DNA from: Puffinus mauretanicus
Lineage: Eukaryota; Chordata; Aves; Procellariiformes; Procellariidae
Direction of reading: 5' to 3'
DNA length: 64,000 nt
NCBI GenBank assembly: GCA_023333565.1
Contig: JAJKFH010003762.1
Coordinates: 1,736,001-1,800,000 of the forward strand
The notes beneath the pieces are model-generated. The model was not told where the DNA came from. It saw nothing but the letters and a program-made list of their open reading frames with translations, and did not search any database. Of the stretch, positions 63,566-64,000 are shown in pieces. The position numbers and the translations under genes are program-made. Every line of letters starts with the position of its first letter. Position 1 is the stretch's first letter.

Positions 63566-63855
63566 AAGTAGAAAGGTTAAGGAGCATCAGGGAATCTGAA
63601 AAAGAGAGAGACTGGTGGAACCAAGCTCTGCCCTCCCTGAGACAGAAACAGGAAGAGACAGCAGACAAAACCCAAGATACCCTGTATCCTCCCCCCGACC
63701 AGGCTGAAGGCAGTAGCTTAAAGGAAAGGAGTGAATGGAGGCAAGTCCACGTTCAGGGCGGTAGGCGAACCCCCTCCTTGCCCACATCGCCTTCCCAAGT
63801 GCCTCTGTACAACAGGTATGAGGCTCTGGGTGGGGAAGGCCAGTCATGTGGATGA
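63559..63855 (+). pseudogene. CR1 ORF1-like fragment, disrupted
   Basis: 98 codons from ATG at 63559 to TGA at 63853-63855. It has a charged start with a possible coiled coil, a Pro-rich middle and an N-R-Y-E-A-L-G-G-E-G end. The protein should continue into the segment with I-V-G-D-T-L-L-R-G-T-E, which lies in a different frame, so a frameshift or stop lies between them. ORF1 of some CR1 elements carries an esterase-like domain; the GDTL motif would correspond to its GDSL motif, with Ser replaced by Thr here. The esterase assignment is inference. Confidence 0.55.
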
Positions 63856-64000
63856 CAGTCCATCTACACCAGAGGTGTTGCCAAGGTCAGAAAGGCCTAC
63901 TCCCCATATTAGGACCACCTCCACAAGGAAGAAAAGATGGGTTATAATTGTAGGTGACACCCTTCTAAGGGGAACAGAGGGTCCAATATGCCGCACAGAC
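63566..64000 (+). mobile_element. 5' region of a CR1 LINE, running off the window
   Basis: Differs from the other copies in holding the 5' part of CR1: the frame from 63559 includes L-R-S-I-R-E-S-E-K-E-R-D-W-W-N and V-P-L-Y-N-R-Y-E-A-L, then a second frame reads V-I-I-V-G-D-T-L-L-R-G-T-E-G-P near 63942-63986. These are hallmarks of the CR1 ORF1 region as I remember it. The rest of the element, if present, lies beyond base 64000. Confidence 0.75.

Larger units (their letters stand above)
58181..64000 (-). other. ZNF827: ZNF827 upstream intron, continues past the window
   Basis: The acceptor TTTGCAG of exon w1 ends this intron. I looked for the preceding ZNF827 exon in the minus-strand frames and did not find it, so it should lie above 64000. 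From 62480 onward the intron is filled by CR1 fragments. It also has 21 A at 60443-60463 and T runs near 59165 and 60705. Confidence 0.7.

Overview
The window looks like nuclear DNA from a bird. It is moderately AT-rich and intron-rich. It is scattered with CR1 LINE fragments of several ages and carries one solo LTR of a family I recognise from avian genomes. I see no bacterial-type gene organisation. The only gene I can identify firmly is ZNF827, a C2H2 zinc-finger protein linked to NuRD. It lies on the minus strand, so it reads from high to low coordinates.

ZNF827. Nine coding exons fit together with consistent reading phase and GT/AG borders: 58180-57932, 57254-57197, 52611-52508, 30115-29978, 28453-28282, 26810-26644, 23634-23443, 23350-23173, and the terminal exon 20353 to the stop at 19546. 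They encode about 688 residues, the C-terminal part of the protein, with 11 C2H2 fingers. The N-terminal exons (NuRD-binding N-terminus and first finger cluster) lie beyond base 64000. The 3' UTR probably runs to a minus-strand AATAAA at 16349-16354. Intron sizes range from 92 bp to 22.4 kb.

Layout. 1-16.3 kb: intergenic, with a MIR-like SINE relic (3.74 kb), an old CR1 (10.2 kb), a 17-C tract (7.0 kb) and a small GC-rich patch (11.9-12.1 kb). 16.3-19.5 kb: probable ZNF827 3' UTR, containing two open frames that look unusually protein-like. 19.5-30.1 kb: six exons with the finger arrays, plus an ancient CR1 in the intron at 24.6-25.2 kb. 30.1-52.5 kb: one giant intron holding an ancient CR1 (39.7-40.8 kb) and a three-layer nest (43.4-46.1 kb) of a CR1 split by an LTR that is itself split by a younger CR1. 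52.5-58.2 kb: three exons. 58.2-64 kb: upstream intron, ending in three abutting CR1 pieces, the last of which enters a CR1 ORF1-like region and runs off the window.

I found no tRNA, rRNA, CRISPR array or operon-like structure. The least explained signals are the pair of open frames in the presumed 3' UTR (17.2-18.1 kb) and a 75-codon antisense frame at 33.5 kb. The nested transposons give a readable order of insertion.
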